DNA of 23,584 nt, taken from positions 1-23,584 of the forward strand of contig DYJV01000036.1 in the NCBI GenBank assembly GCA_020722945.1. Direction: 5' to 3'. The notes beneath the pieces were generated by a model. It had not been told where the DNA came from. It saw only the letters and a list, made by a program, of their open reading frames with translations, and ran no database searches. The position numbers and the translations under genes were made by a program. Of this stretch, positions 6,736-16,606 are shown one piece after another. Origin of the DNA: Candidatus Methylomirabilis sp. Its GTDB lineage: Bacteria; DYJV01. Each line of letters begins with the position of its first letter. The stretch's first letter is position 1.

Positions 6736-9018
6736 TTAGAACATGGTTCCCATGTTAAATCCAAAAACACTCTTCTTCTCATCATACTTTGGTGAGAGGT
6801 TGTAACCCCACACGATAGTTACAAGACCAAGCGGAGATCTCCAATTTAGACCAAGACCGACGCTTTTTCTAAGGTCAAAATCTATATCTTCATCGTCGTC
6901 GTAAGCTCTACCACAATCAAAGAACGTAAACCCATTAAGACCTATATCTTCAAAAATTGGGAATCTTAATTCAGTATTTGTGATAACTTCTGCAACACCA
7001 CCCTTTACATCTCCAACTTCATCCCTTGGGCCAGCTTCACCAGTTTTGAAACCTCTTATAGTGGATATCCCCCCAACATAAAATCTCTCCCATGCAGGTA
7101 TTTCGTCATCTCCAATATTATCCATATAACCCAATTTACCTCTAAACGCTAATATCAGCTTATTTTTTTTGCTGACTGGGGTAAACCAAGTTCCCTCTCC
7201 TGTAACTTTGTAGTAATCTGCTTGGCTGCCAAAGATACTACTACTCCATTCAGTGTAAATTTTCTGTTTTGCCCCTGTAGTTGGATAGTAAAAATCATCC
7301 CGAGTATCCCTTGAAACACTAAAAGTAGTTGCTCCAATGCTTGTAGTCCCCTTTTCATTCTTTATATATTGAGCAACATTATCTCCAAGGTTGTAAACTT
7401 TAACAGTTTCATAAAAATACCCCATATCCCACCTGACAAAATCGGAGACAGCTTCGCCAAATGATAAACCAAAACCTTTTTTTAAGGTGTCATAATTGTC
7501 GTATTCGTAATCTATATTGTAAAGAGAAACCTGAAGACTTGTATCTGTATCAAGTATTGCAGGGTCAGTAAAACTTATATCGTATCTTTGGGATATACCA
7601 CTTAGAGCAGCATTGAGCTTCAATTTGTAGCCTTTGCCAAAGAGATTTGCCTGAGAAGTCTGCCCTGTAAGGATAAATGATTCTGCAGAGCTAAAACCAC
7701 CACCAAAACTTACAGATCCAGTAGGTGTCTCTTTTACATCAACTATAACATCTATCTTGTTATCTCCAACTTTCTCTGTTTTTATGTCTGCTTCACTAAA
7801 ATAACCTGTTCTTTTAAGGTTGGCCCTGCTCCTCTTGAGACCTGTCCCTGTATATTTTTCCTGTTCATATACCCTTAGCTCTCTTCTAATGACTTTGTCT
7901 CTCGTTATTGAATTACCCTTTATCTTTATCTCTCTAAATTCAAAGAGATCACCCCTTTCAACTATAAAAGTAATATTAGCAGTAAGATTATCGTCAAATA
8001 TAGATGTTTTCGGAGCCACATCAGCAAAAGCATACCCTTTATCTGAATAAAAGTCTGTGATAAGTTTGATATCATTGTTTATTTTGCGGTTGTCAAAAAT
8101 ATCATTATATTTGCAAGATATCTTTTTAGATACTTCTCTGATATCACTCCCATTATCTTCAGGATCAACAATATCTATCTTGCCAAATTTATAACACTTA
8201 CCCTCTTCAATTTTAAAAGTAACATCTATATATTTACCTTGATGAGTAACTTTAATTTCAGGATCAAAAACTTTAGCTCTGACATACCCATAAGAGCTAT
8301 ATGCACTTTCAAGACGTTTGGAATCTTTTTCAAGCTCAGATTTTTTTAGGTATCCTGTCCCCATTATCCAAGAGAGGAGTAGATTATAAGGTCTTGTAAA
8401 TATTGACTTTTGCAAAATACGTTTACTTAAATTTTTGTTACCTACAAAGTAAACATGATCAATTTTTGATTTCATACCCTCAACAATATCAAAAGTAACC
8501 ACAACCTGATGCTCAACAGGATCAGAAACTTTATACGATACTTTCACCTGATAGTATCCCTTCTCCTGATACAAGTCAGTTATCTTTTGAACATCTTTTT
8601 TTATGTTATCGATGTTGATGATAGTAAATGGTTTGGTAAGGAGTTCTTTTGTGACATCAACCTTTTTTAACTCTTTAAAACCTTTAAAATTAACACTTTT
8701 TATGTAAGGTTTCTCAACAACAATGTAGCTTACCTCTACTCCCTTGCCTTCTATCTTATTGTAATTGACAAGAACATTCTCAAAATAACCCATTTTAAAA
8801 ATTGATTTTACATCATCTTTTACTTTATCTTGTTTAAAAATATCCCCAACTTTAACTGAAATATAGGGGAATATAGCATCCTTTTCAATCTTTTCATTGC
8901 CAAGTATATTAATCTTAAATATTTTTATACTCTCAGCATTAAGAATACTGCTGTAAAACGCCACAATCAAACAAGATATATAAATTACTCTAATTATACT
9001 CTTTAACAATTTGTCCAT
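6736..9018 (-). CDS. bamA: Outer membrane protein assembly factor BamA
   Basis: About 760 residues, with a signal peptide (hydrophobic 8-27, cleavage near LNA-ES). Five POTRA domains (about 30-430) carry the recurring patterns such as [29 protein letters not shown] and [10 protein letters not shown]. The C-terminal half is a 16-strand Omp85 barrel with the conserved loop-6 motif IRGF near residue 655, and it ends in an aromatic Phe as expected for the beta-signal. BamA is the core of the machine that inserts beta-barrel proteins in the outer membrane. The ATG at 9016-9018 overlaps the lolD end by 29 bases. The GGAAG site directly abuts that ATG, so the in-frame TTG at 9007-9009 (9-base spacing) is a credible alternative that loses only three residues. 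Confidence 0.95.
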   Translation of the reverse strand: MDKLLKSIIRVIYISCLIVAFYSSILNAESIKIFKINILGNEKIEKDAIFPYISVKVGDIFKQDKVKDDVKSIFKMGYFENVLVNYNKIEGKGVEVSYIVVEKPYIKSVNFKGFKELKKVDVTKELLTKPFTIINIDNIKKDVQKITDLYQEKGYYQVKVSYKVSDPVEHQVVVTFDIVEGMKSKIDHVYFVGNKNLSKRILQKSIFTRPYNLLLSWIMGTGYLKKSELEKDSKRLESAYSSYGYVRAKVFDPEIKVTHQGKYIDVTFKIEEGKCYKFGKIDIVDPEDNGSDIREVSKKISCKYNDIFDNRKINNDIKLITDFYSDKGYAFADVAPKTSIFDDNLTANITFIVERGDLFEFREIKIKGNSITRDKVIRRELRVYEQEKYTGTGLKRSRANLKRTGYFSEADIKTEKVGDNKIDVIVDVKETPTGSVSFGGGFSSAESFILTGQTSQANLFGKGYKLKLNAALSGISQRYDISFTDPAILDTDTSLQVSLYNIDYEYDNYDTLKKGFGLSFGEAVSDFVRWDMGYFYETVKVYNLGDNVAQYIKNEKGTTSIGATTFSVSRDTRDDFYYPTTGAKQKIYTEWSSSIFGSQADYYKVTGEGTWFTPVSKKNKLILAFRGKLGYMDNIGDDEIPAWERFYVGGISTIRGFKTGEAGPRDEVGDVKGGVAEVITNTELRFPIFEDIGLNGFTFFDCGRAYDDDEDIDFDLRKSVGLGLNWRSPLGLVTIVWGYNLSPKYDEKKSVFGFNMGTMF

Positions 9019-9673
9019 CTTCCAATATTATTTTTCTGTCAAATCTTTCACTTAATTCAAGATTATGTGTAACTACAAGCATTGACATTTTATTTTCTAT
9101 ATGTATCTTCTCTAATAAATCGAATGTTGCAATGGATGTTTTGGTATCGAGGTTCCCTGTCGGTTCATCTGCCATAAGTATTCGAGGATTGTTTATCAAT
9201 GCTCTTGCAATAGCAACCCGCTGCTGCTCACCACCTGAAAGTTCTGAAGGCTTGTGGGTTTTCCTATGGGACAATCCAAGCTTATCAATGAGATAGTCTG
9301 CTCTATCCAATATATCTTTTTTGTTAAATTTATTTATGATACCAGGAATAATCACATTTTCAAATGTAGTTATCTCATTTATCAGATAATGAAACTGAAA
9401 TACAAAACCAATTTTGCTCCCTCTCAAAATTGAAACTGCATCCTCATTTAAAGATGTGATTTCAGAACCATCAAAAAATATCTGACCTGATGAAGGGGAA
9501 TCAAGTGAACCAAGAAGATGCAGAAGCGTGCTCTTACCTGCACCAGATTTGCCTAAAACAGCAACTGTCTCCCCTTTGGATATTGTAAGATTGATATCTT
9601 TGAGAACTTCAATTATCCGAGAATTCTTCTTAAAACTTTTATATAGTGAAACAACCTTTACTAAAGTTTCCAA
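8990..9673 (-). CDS. lolD: Lipoprotein-releasing ABC transporter ATPase LolD
   Basis: 227 residues, standard for LolD. It powers extraction of outer-membrane lipoproteins from the inner membrane to the LolA carrier. Visible motifs: Walker [10 protein letters not shown] (41-49), the Q-loop [18 protein letters not shown] characteristic of the LolD/MacB subgroup, the ABC signature [15 protein letters not shown], and Walker B ILMADEP followed by TGNLD and the switch His in VVTHN. The start is a TTG (9671-9673), two bases after the preceding stop, with AAGGG about 12 bases upstream; no in-frame ATG lies near. Its partner permease is two genes upstream, separated by the cyclic-nucleotide-binding gene. 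Confidence 0.9.
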   Translation of the reverse strand: METLVKVVSLYKSFKKNSRIIEVLKDINLTISKGETVAVLGKSGAGKSTLLHLLGSLDSPSSGQIFFDGSEITSLNEDAVSILRGSKIGFVFQFHYLINEITTFENVIIPGIINKFNKKDILDRADYLIDKLGLSHRKTHKPSELSGGEQQRVAIARALINNPRILMADEPTGNLDTKTSIATFDLLEKIHIENKMSMLVVTHNLELSERFDRKIILEDGQIVKEYN

Positions 9674-9675
9674 TA

Positions 9676-10839
9676 TTAAACAATACCCTTTTTCAAAGAC
9701 AATCTTTTTATCTCCATAAGTTTTGAAAAAGTGTCCTTACTTCGCTCATTTATAAAATCTCTTAAGATGTTTAGCACTTCAGGATATTTGGTAACAACCA
9801 TATCTATATCTTTTTTGTCAAGCTTCATAAGCTCTACATCTGTATCCGCAATAACATCTGCTGTTCTTTTCTGACCAGTAACAAGTCCTATCTCACCAAA
9901 AAATTCAGAAGTATTCAACTTGGCAAGATCATTAGCTTGGTTATCCTTCACTTTTACTATTCTGACTGTCCCAGATTTAATTATAAACATCGAATCCCCT
10001 GGATCACCCTCTTTGACGATAGTTGAATCTTTATTAAACTTTACAAGGTTGAATTTGGCGGCGATCTCTTTTCTTATTTGAGGCTCAAGTGGAGTAAATA
10101 TAGGAGTCAACGCTAATACAATATCAAGAACTCTCTCATGGTAAAATTTGAGGAAAACGTCTTCGATTGCACGATATTTGGCAAATAATGCCTCTATCTG
10201 GTCTTTTTTAAGCTCAAGCAGGATAGAATCATCTACAGATTGAACAGATGCCTGTCTGATCTTATTTCCAAAAAAACCCATTTCACCAAAAAAATCCCCT
10301 TTGGTAAGATATGCAAGCTCTATAGATTTACCAATATCATCATCAAAATATATCCGGACAGAACCTTTGAGGAGAAGAAATATAGAATCACCCTCTTCAT
10401 TTTGCCGTATTATAACATCACCAGAGTAAAATTTCCTTATATTAAGAGCATTTGCAATTTGTGCTATCTCCTGATCAGGAAGATCTTTAAAAATATCTAT
10501 CTTTTTTATGAAATCTGTCAAATTATGCTCTTTAAAATCAGAAACAGCCATAGATTGATTTTTATCAGAAATTTCTTGTGAAAGATGCTCCTCAACACTA
10601 TCCCAATGTGGATCTATACTGTAAACTAACCTATAAATTGCCATCACACTATGGGTCTTACCTACAACTTGAAGTTTTTCTGCAGCTGTGCAATACTGCT
10701 CAAGTCCTTTTTTCTTCTTCTTGTTCCTAATATAGAAATCAGCCAATCGTAATCTAAGCCTAATATTTTCAGAATCAACAGAAAGAGCATTCAAATAATC
10801 TTTTTCACTCTTTAATTTAAAACCATAAGTGTTTTTCAT
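9676..10839 (-). CDS. TPR-like plus double cyclic-nucleotide-binding domain protein
   Basis: 387 residues with no signal peptide or membrane span, so probably cytosolic. Residues 13-80 look like two helical tetratricopeptide-type repeats (ALSVDSENIRLRLRLADFY, then IYRLVYSIDPHW). Two cNMP-binding domains follow, about 112-225 and 245-355. Each keeps the phosphate-binding cassette: FGEMG (184-188) with Arg195, and FGEIG (314-318) with Arg325 in RTADV. That makes ligand binding by both plausible, though which nucleotide is unknown. There is no DNA-binding helix-turn-helix and no enzymatic domain, so it is not a CRP-type regulator. Its ATG directly abuts the lol permease stop and its own stop is two bases before lolD, so it is co-translated with both and may regulate lipoprotein sorting. 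That role is inference. Confidence 0.85.
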   Translation of the reverse strand: MKNTYGFKLKSEKDYLNALSVDSENIRLRLRLADFYIRNKKKKKGLEQYCTAAEKLQVVGKTHSVMAIYRLVYSIDPHWDSVEEHLSQEISDKNQSMAVSDFKEHNLTDFIKKIDIFKDLPDQEIAQIANALNIRKFYSGDVIIRQNEEGDSIFLLLKGSVRIYFDDDIGKSIELAYLTKGDFFGEMGFFGNKIRQASVQSVDDSILLELKKDQIEALFAKYRAIEDVFLKFYHERVLDIVLALTPIFTPLEPQIRKEIAAKFNLVKFNKDSTIVKEGDPGDSMFIIKSGTVRIVKVKDNQANDLAKLNTSEFFGEIGLVTGQKRTADVIADTDVELMKLDKKDIDMVVTKYPEVLNILRDFINERSKDTFSKLMEIKRLSLKKGIV

Positions 10840-12072
10840 CTACTCATACCTCAAAATTTCTGTAGGATTCAACCTGGATGCTTGCCAGGAGGGATAGATT
10901 GTAGCCAAAAAACAGATGAAAATTGATGCTGTAACTATTATAGATATTTTTATCATATTTATTTCAACAGGTAAAGTAGAAATATAATATACATCTTTTG
11001 GCAGGGATATAAATTTATATTTTTCAAGTAAAAAACAGGAAGATAATCCTAAAACAGTCCCCAAAAAAGTCCCTGTAACCCCTATCATCAAACCTTGTAT
11101 CATAAATATATGCATAATATCTTTGCTCCTTGCACCAATAGCTTTTAATATAGCAATATCTCTACTCTTCTCCATAACCATCATAATTAGACTACTTGCA
11201 ATATTAAAAGCAGCAACAAAAATTATCAGTGTCAATATTATAAACATAGTTACCTGCTCCAATTTCAGTGCTGCAAAGAGATTCTTGTTCATATCCATCC
11301 AATCTCTTATCCAAAAAGGGTAACCGAGAGTAGTTTTCACTTTTTGGGCAATATTTTTCACATCATAAATATTTTTAACTTTAACTTCAAGTCCTGTAAT
11401 AAAATTACCCATATTGAAAAAAGATTGTGCCTCTCTGATAGTAATATAACAGAGTGTAGAATCGTAATCATACATCCCTGTAGAAAAAATACCTTTTACT
11501 GTAAATCGAGCCATTTTGGGAGTCATCCCCATCGGAGTAATCCTTCCAAATGGTGATATTATATTAACCTTATCATCAATAGTAACACCAAGTAATTTTG
11601 CCAACTCTTTACCTATTATTATCGAGCGGTTATCACTTTCATAAAGGGAATTTATACTCCCTTCAACAATAGATTTTGAAAAAGTAGTAACATTTTTGTC
11701 TAACGATACATCTATCCCACGGACAACTACACCCGACACAGAATCACCATTTGAAAGCATTGCCTGCCTATATATAAATGGCGTAACTGCCTCAATACTA
11801 TCTATCTTCTCTAATTTATCTATCAGAGGATGATAGTTGTCAATATTCCCAGACATCTTTGAAACTATAATATGAGAATTGACCCCAAGTATTTTGTCCC
11901 TAAGCTGCTTCTCAAATCCATTCATAACAGAGATAACAATTATAAGAGTCATAACACCAAGTATGACACCAAGTATCGATATTATGGTTATCAAAGATAT
12001 GAATTTCTCACTCCTCTTTGCTTTAAGATATTTTAAAGCAATATAGAATTTATAATTTGTAGTCAGATTCAA
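10840..12072 (-). CDS. Lipoprotein-releasing system permease, LolC/LolE family
   Basis: 410 residues with the MacB/FtsX layout: a first membrane helix near 20-47 (ISLITIISILGVILGVMTL) ending in the diagnostic VISVMNGFEKQLRDKILG. A large periplasmic domain to about 265 is followed by three C-terminal helices with AILKAIGA in the coupling region and a final tail ASRLNPTEILRYE. It works with LolD to hand lipoproteins to LolA. Only one permease gene is present here, so it may act as a homodimer or pair with a partner elsewhere; LolC versus LolE cannot be assigned. The apparent start is a TTG (12070-12072), two bases after the lysS stop, without a clear Shine-Dalgarno, so it probably depends on re-initiation. 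Confidence 0.9.
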   Translation of the reverse strand: MNLTTNYKFYIALKYLKAKRSEKFISLITIISILGVILGVMTLIIVISVMNGFEKQLRDKILGVNSHIIVSKMSGNIDNYHPLIDKLEKIDSIEAVTPFIYRQAMLSNGDSVSGVVVRGIDVSLDKNVTTFSKSIVEGSINSLYESDNRSIIIGKELAKLLGVTIDDKVNIISPFGRITPMGMTPKMARFTVKGIFSTGMYDYDSTLCYITIREAQSFFNMGNFITGLEVKVKNIYDVKNIAQKVKTTLGYPFWIRDWMDMNKNLFAALKLEQVTMFIILTLIIFVAAFNIASSLIMMVMEKSRDIAILKAIGARSKDIMHIFMIQGLMIGVTGTFLGTVLGLSSCFLLEKYKFISLPKDVYYISTLPVEINMIKISIIVTASIFICFLATIYPSWQASRLNPTEILRYE

Positions 12073-12074
12073 AT

Positions 12075-13550
12075 CTATTCAACTCTCATATGTGGAAATA
12101 AAATAACATCCCTTATAGACGGCTGGTTGGTCAGTAGCATAACAAGCCTATCTATACCTATACCCTCACCAGCAGTAGGTGGTAATCCATAACATAATGC
12201 TCTTATATAATCTTCATCCATACTATGAGCCTCTTCGTCACCCTTCTCTTTCTCTTTTAGCTGGTTTAGGAACCTATCTTTCTGGTCAAGAGGATCATTG
12301 AGCTCACTAAAAGCATTGGCAATCTCCCTTCCATATATATAAAGCTCAAATCTATCAACAAATTCAGGGTTGTTACTGCTCTTCCTTGCAAGTGGAGAGA
12401 CATCAATCGGGAATTGTGTAATAAAAGTAGGCTGGATAAGCTTCTTTTCAGCAACAGTTTCAAATATTTCGGTTAGCAATTTACCGTATGTTTCATTCCC
12501 TTTAACTTCAATACCTACTTTTTTGGCATATTTTTGTAGAAAATTTATATCATCAAGATCTGCTTCTTTATTTATGGGTTCATCTGAATATTTGAAGATC
12601 GCCTCCTTTACAGTAAGATGATCCCAAGGTGGAGCAAAATCTATCTCTGTATCAAGATATGTGATCTTACTTTTATTAAAAATAGTTGTAACAAGATAAT
12701 TGAAAAGCTCCTCTGTAAATGACATAAGATCAAGATAAGTAGCATAAGCCATATAAAATTCTATCATTGTGAATTCAGGGTTATGCTGGATCGATATTCC
12801 CTCATTTCTAAAATTTCTATTTATCTCATATACCCTATCAAATCCACCAACCACAAGTCTTTTGAGGTATAATTCGGGAGCTATTCTTAAAAATAGCTTC
12901 ATATCAAGAGCGTTATGGTAGGTTTCAAAAGGCTTTGCAGTAGCACCACCTGCAAGTGGCTGCATCATTGGGGTTTCAACTTCAACAAAACTGTTTCTAT
13001 CAAAAAACTCCCTTATTAATTTTAATATTTTACTTCTCATTAGAAATACATCTCTAACATCACGGTTGATTATAAGGTCAAGGTATCTCTGTCTGTATCT
13101 CTTCTCTTTATCTGTAAGACCGTGCCACTTTTCAGGCATTGGAAGGAGTGATTTGGTAAGAAGCTTAAAATCATTTACAAGAATGGTCAACTCTCCTGTT
13201 TTTGTCTTAAAAAGTGTCCCTACAACACCAACAATATCACCAATATCTATTTTATCTTTAAAAAAATCAAATTTATCTTTAAGCACTTTCTGATAAAAAT
13301 ACAACTGAATTTCACCTTTAAAATCTCTGATTAGAGCAAAAGAGGCTTTGCCAAAATCCCTCATATTTATAATTCGTCCTGCTATTTTAAACTCTTTTGA
13401 AATCTTCTCTACTTCCTCTTTAGGTAACTCTGAATATTTAGTCATAATCTCTTCAGAGGAAGATTCGGGCTTAAAATCATTAGGAAATTTATCATCAAGT
13501 AAATTTAGTTTATCTAACCGCTGTCTAAAAAGTTGATTATCGGAATACAT
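12075..13550 (-). CDS. lysS: Lysyl-tRNA synthetase, class II
   Basis: 491 residues (E. coli LysS 505). It charges tRNA-Lys with lysine in the cytosol. An OB-fold anticodon-binding domain (about 55-132) is followed by the class II catalytic core. The core has motif 1 around FVEVETPMM (188-196), motif 2 at RNFRNEG with [13 protein letters not shown] (245-266), and motif 3 [12 protein letters not shown] near the C-terminus. The start is an ATG preceded by a strong AAGGGGG site. It is the first gene of the envelope operon, and a 391-bp non-coding gap lies upstream. Confidence 0.97.
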   Translation of the reverse strand: MYSDNQLFRQRLDKLNLLDDKFPNDFKPESSSEEIMTKYSELPKEEVEKISKEFKIAGRIINMRDFGKASFALIRDFKGEIQLYFYQKVLKDKFDFFKDKIDIGDIVGVVGTLFKTKTGELTILVNDFKLLTKSLLPMPEKWHGLTDKEKRYRQRYLDLIINRDVRDVFLMRSKILKLIREFFDRNSFVEVETPMMQPLAGGATAKPFETYHNALDMKLFLRIAPELYLKRLVVGGFDRVYEINRNFRNEGISIQHNPEFTMIEFYMAYATYLDLMSFTEELFNYLVTTIFNKSKITYLDTEIDFAPPWDHLTVKEAIFKYSDEPINKEADLDDINFLQKYAKKVGIEVKGNETYGKLLTEIFETVAEKKLIQPTFITQFPIDVSPLARKSSNNPEFVDRFELYIYGREIANAFSELNDPLDQKDRFLNQLKEKEKGDEEAHSMDEDYIRALCYGLPPTAGEGIGIDRLVMLLTNQPSIRDVILFPHMRVE

Positions 13551-13616
13551 AAATCCCCCTTGTAATATTTGAATATGTTAAGAGTAAAACTTTAAAAGTT
13601 AAAATTAATTTTGGAA

Positions 13617-13643
13617 AGTATACTATTTAATCCCTAAAATCAA
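13617..13643 (-). promoter_or_regulatory. Candidate promoter for lysS (proximal)
   Basis: The minus strand has TTGATT (13638-13643) and TATACT (13617-13622), separated by 15 bases. The -10 matches 5 of 6 but the spacing is shorter than the ideal 17. It lies about 70 bases before the lysS ATG. Confidence 0.35.
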
Positions 13644-13707
13644 GAAAAAGTTATATATTACCAAATGAATAAAAAAACAATGATATTAATTTAAAATAAT
13701 GGGAGAT

Positions 13708-13737
13708 AATATAATTTCAATCTTGAAAAATTGTAAA
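13708..13737 (-). promoter_or_regulatory. Candidate promoter for lysS (distal)
   Basis: The minus strand has TTTACA (13732-13737), 18 bases, then TATATT (13708-13713), each 5 of 6 to consensus. It begins just after the uvrA terminator, where a promoter for the lysS-led operon would be expected. Confidence 0.4.
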
Positions 13738-13745
13738 GACATGAT

Positions 13746-13774
13746 AATATAAAAACCTCAGGCACTCTCTGAAG
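13746..13774 (-). terminator. Intrinsic terminator after uvrA
   Basis: The minus-strand RNA would form CTTCAG (13774-13769) paired with CTGAGG (13761-13756) across a 7-base loop, immediately followed by TTTTTATATT. An alternative pairing, GCACT with AGTGC, overlaps it. It lies about 170 bases downstream of the uvrA stop and ahead of the lysS promoters. Confidence 0.55.
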
Positions 13775-13941
13775 TGCTTACTCTTTCTAACTATAAAATT
13801 CACCATTTACTGCCAAAAATTTTTTTTTAAAAAATTCCTATTTTTCTGTTACAGCTATATTAGATTTATTCCTCTATTTTTTCTTCACAATGATATATTT
13901 TAAAAGTCAAGTATTAAAATTTAATTGGAGATGTAAAAAAT

Positions 13942-16542
13942 TTATCTCAATATTTTTCTTAAATATGCTCCTGTGTATGAATTTTTATCCTCTGCAACTT
14001 CTTCAGGTGTGCCACACACAATTATCTCTCCACCATTGTCCCCACCTTCAGGTCCCAAATCAATAATGTAATCTGAACACTTTATAACATCAAGATTATG
14101 CTCTATTAGCAAAATTGTATTACCCTTATCTCTGAGCTCTGCAAGCACATTGAGCAACTTGTTGACATCATGGAAATGGAGTCCTGTGGTTGGTTCGTCA
14201 AGAATATACAAGGTATTGCCCGTATCCCTTTTTGAAAGCTCTTTTGAAAGCTTTATCCTCTGAGCTTCACCACCAGATAGAGTAGTTGCTTGTTGTCCAA
14301 GTTTGATATAGCCGAGCCCTACTTTTTTTAGAAGTTGAAGTTTATCCTTAATAGATGGGATGTTTATAAAAAATTCATAAGCCTGATTTACAGTCATATC
14401 AAGAACATCAGAGATATTTTTATCCTTGAACTTAATATTTAGAGTATCCTTGTTATATCTTTTGCCACCACACTCTTCACAAGTTATATAAACATCAGGC
14501 AAAAAGAGCATTTCAAGCTTAATAACTCCATCTCCTCCACAATTTTCACACCTTCCACCTTTGACATTAAAACTAAATCTACCCGGTTTAAAACCTCTTG
14601 TCTTGGAATGTGGAACATTGGCAAATATATCTCTAATTGGGGTAAAAACACCGGTATAAGTTGCCGGATTTGAACGAGGAGTCCTCCCTATCGGAGATTG
14701 ATCTATCTCAACAACTTTATCAATTTTTTCAAAATTTTTTATTTCGCTAAATTTACCAGTTGAAATATTCTGCTTATACAGATACTTTTTCAATCCCTTG
14801 TAAATAATCTCGTGCATCAAGGTGCTTTTACCCGAACCTGATACACCTGTAATAGTGGTCATAATTTTAAGCGGGATTGCAACATCTATATTTTTAAGAT
14901 TATTTTCAGAAGCCCCTTTAATTTCAAGAAATGTATCGGCTCTCTTTCTACTTTTAGGCACTTCTATCTTGAGCTCACCTGTAATGTATTTCCCTGTTAG
15001 AGACTCCTTCGAACCTACAATATCGTCCAATTTACCTGATGCAACAAGCCACCCTCCACTCCTTCCAGCTTCAGGTCCTAAATCAACAATAAAATCTGCA
15101 CTTCTTATTGTCTCTTCATCATGCTCAACCATTATAACTGTATTTCCCAAATCTTTTAACTGTCTCAGAGTCTGGAGCAATTTCTCATTATCCCTTTGGT
15201 GAAGTCCTATGCTTGGCTCATCTAAAACATAAATTATCCCAGAAAGATTAGCTCCTATCTGTGTTGCAAGTCTTATCCTCTGGCTCTCACCACCCGACAA
15301 AGTCGATGATCTTCTATCAAGGGTAAGGTAGCCCAACCCTATGTTAAGTAAAAATTGGAGTCGACTTCTTATCTCCTTAAATAAACGTCTCCCTATAAGC
15401 TCCTCTTCAACAGTTAAATCAATATTCATAAAGAAATTGATAAGAGAACTAACATTCATCTTAACCATTTGGTGAATATTTATCCCTTTGAATTTTATAA
15501 AATCTGCCTCTTTTTTCAACCTGCTACCTTTACATTCAGGGCAGGGAATCTCTCGTGAATACTTCTCAATAATATTTTTTATTTTAAACTTGTCATAAAT
15601 TCTTATATTACCAGCATTATAATCATCAACAACACTCTTGAGGCGATTAATATTTATATCACTATTTTCAACCTCCTCTTCATTAACCCCATAAATAAAT
15701 CCCAGCCCTCTACAATTTGGACATGCACCGTAAGGATTATTGAAAGAGAATAATCTTGGAGATATCTCAGGATAACTAATTCCGCAATCAACACAAGCAG
15801 CTTTCTCACTAAATACCTTCTCTTCGCCACTATCTATATTTTCAATCTTTACAAGTCCATCAGCGATTGACAAGGCTATCTCCAATGAATCTGCAATTCT
15901 GCTCTCTATACCACCCTTTACAACAACTCTATCAACAACAATATCTATATTATGCTTTACATTTTTCTTTAGCAATACTTCATCCTCTTCAAGTGAATAT
16001 AGCTTCCCATCTATCTTTGCTCGGGTAAATCCATCTCTTAAAATTTTTTTTAGCTCATTCTGAAATTCACCCTTCCTCCCTCTGACAACAGGAGCATAGA
16101 TTATTAACTTTGTGCCTTCCTGATACTTCAATATCTCATCCGCAATCTGAGATACCTGCTGAGATGCTATCTCTTTTCCGCAGTTGTAACAGTAAGCTTT
16201 CCCAAGATTTGCATATAGAACTCTTAGATAGTCGTATATCTCTGTTACAGTAGCCACCGTAGAGCGTGGATTTTTGCTGACGGTTTTCTGCTCAATTGCA
16301 ATAGATGGCGACAAACCTTCAATAGAGTCAATGTCCGGCTTCTCCATAAGCTCAAGAAACTGCCTTGCATAAGCAGACAACGATTCAACATACCTTCTCT
16401 GCCCTTCAGCATAGATAGTATCAAAAGCAAGGCTTGATTTCCCTGATCCACTAACCCCTGTTATAACTGTAAGAGTATTTTTAGGAATATCAATATCAAT
16501 ATTTTTTAAATTATGTTGTCTGGCACCCCTTATCTTTATCAT
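13942..16542 (-). CDS. uvrA: Excinuclease ABC subunit A, short form
   Basis: 866 residues against 940 in E. coli. UvrA finds helix-distorting lesions and loads UvrB in nucleotide excision repair. Two ABC modules are complete: Walker A GVSGSGKSS (29-37) and GVSGSGKST (566-574), signatures LSGGESQRI (415-423) and, in the second half, LSGGEAQRI, each with Walker B LDEP. The UvrB-binding domain (about 125-245) is present. Zinc ligands Cys250/253/274/277 and Cys665/668/688/691 are both C-x2-C-x(19-20)-C-x2-C. The shortening falls between GFIYGVNEEEV (281-291) and PCPECKGSRL (333-342), where the flexible insertion domain normally sits. The frame is continuous, so this is contraction rather than a frameshift. 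The start has an AGGGA site. Confidence 0.95.
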   Translation of the reverse strand: MIKIRGARQHNLKNIDIDIPKNTLTVITGVSGSGKSSLAFDTIYAEGQRRYVESLSAYARQFLELMEKPDIDSIEGLSPSIAIEQKTVSKNPRSTVATVTEIYDYLRVLYANLGKAYCYNCGKEIASQQVSQIADEILKYQEGTKLIIYAPVVRGRKGEFQNELKKILRDGFTRAKIDGKLYSLEEDEVLLKKNVKHNIDIVVDRVVVKGGIESRIADSLEIALSIADGLVKIENIDSGEEKVFSEKAACVDCGISYPEISPRLFSFNNPYGACPNCRGLGFIYGVNEEEVENSDININRLKSVVDDYNAGNIRIYDKFKIKNIIEKYSREIPCPECKGSRLKKEADFIKFKGINIHQMVKMNVSSLINFFMNIDLTVEEELIGRRLFKEIRSRLQFLLNIGLGYLTLDRRSSTLSGGESQRIRLATQIGANLSGIIYVLDEPSIGLHQRDNEKLLQTLRQLKDLGNTVIMVEHDEETIRSADFIVDLGPEAGRSGGWLVASGKLDDIVGSKESLTGKYITGELKIEVPKSRKRADTFLEIKGASENNLKNIDVAIPLKIMTTITGVSGSGKSTLMHEIIYKGLKKYLYKQNISTGKFSEIKNFEKIDKVVEIDQSPIGRTPRSNPATYTGVFTPIRDIFANVPHSKTRGFKPGRFSFNVKGGRCENCGGDGVIKLEMLFLPDVYITCEECGGKRYNKDTLNIKFKDKNISDVLDMTVNQAYEFFINIPSIKDKLQLLKKVGLGYIKLGQQATTLSGGEAQRIKLSKELSKRDTGNTLYILDEPTTGLHFHDVNKLLNVLAELRDKGNTILLIEHNLDVIKCSDYIIDLGPEGGDNGGEIIVCGTPEEVAEDKNSYTGAYLRKILR

Positions 16543-16606
16543 TTGATTCCCTTTATTTTTAGAATTTTTTATTTAATGGTATTTGGTTGTTAACAAAGCT
16601 ATAAAC

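Larger units (their letters stand above)
13551..13941. other. 391-bp AT-rich intergenic region between uvrA and lysS
   Basis: No convincing reading frame or RNA gene is seen. It holds an intrinsic terminator for the uvrA transcript (13746-13774), then two candidate promoters facing lysS (13708-13737 and 13617-13643). An AT-only near-palindrome of long A and T runs lies around 13815-13834. The 170 bases between the uvrA stop and the terminator are long for a plain 3' untranslated region, but I find no structure in them that I can name. Confidence 0.6.

Noticed and set aside
13650-13830. Short minus-strand frames of 18 and 29 codons in the uvrA-lysS gap
   Set aside because: No ribosome binding site, no recognisable peptide, and one runs through the terminator hairpin.
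13811-13840. A/T-run palindrome near 13815-13834
   Set aside because: It consists only of A and T runs, has weak pairing energy, and T tracts of this kind are common in the AT-rich gap.
16587-16596. Perfect palindrome TTGTTAACAA between the phosphatase gene and uvrA
   Set aside because: Ten bases of AT-rich symmetry occur readily by chance here, with no second copy and no promoter next to it.
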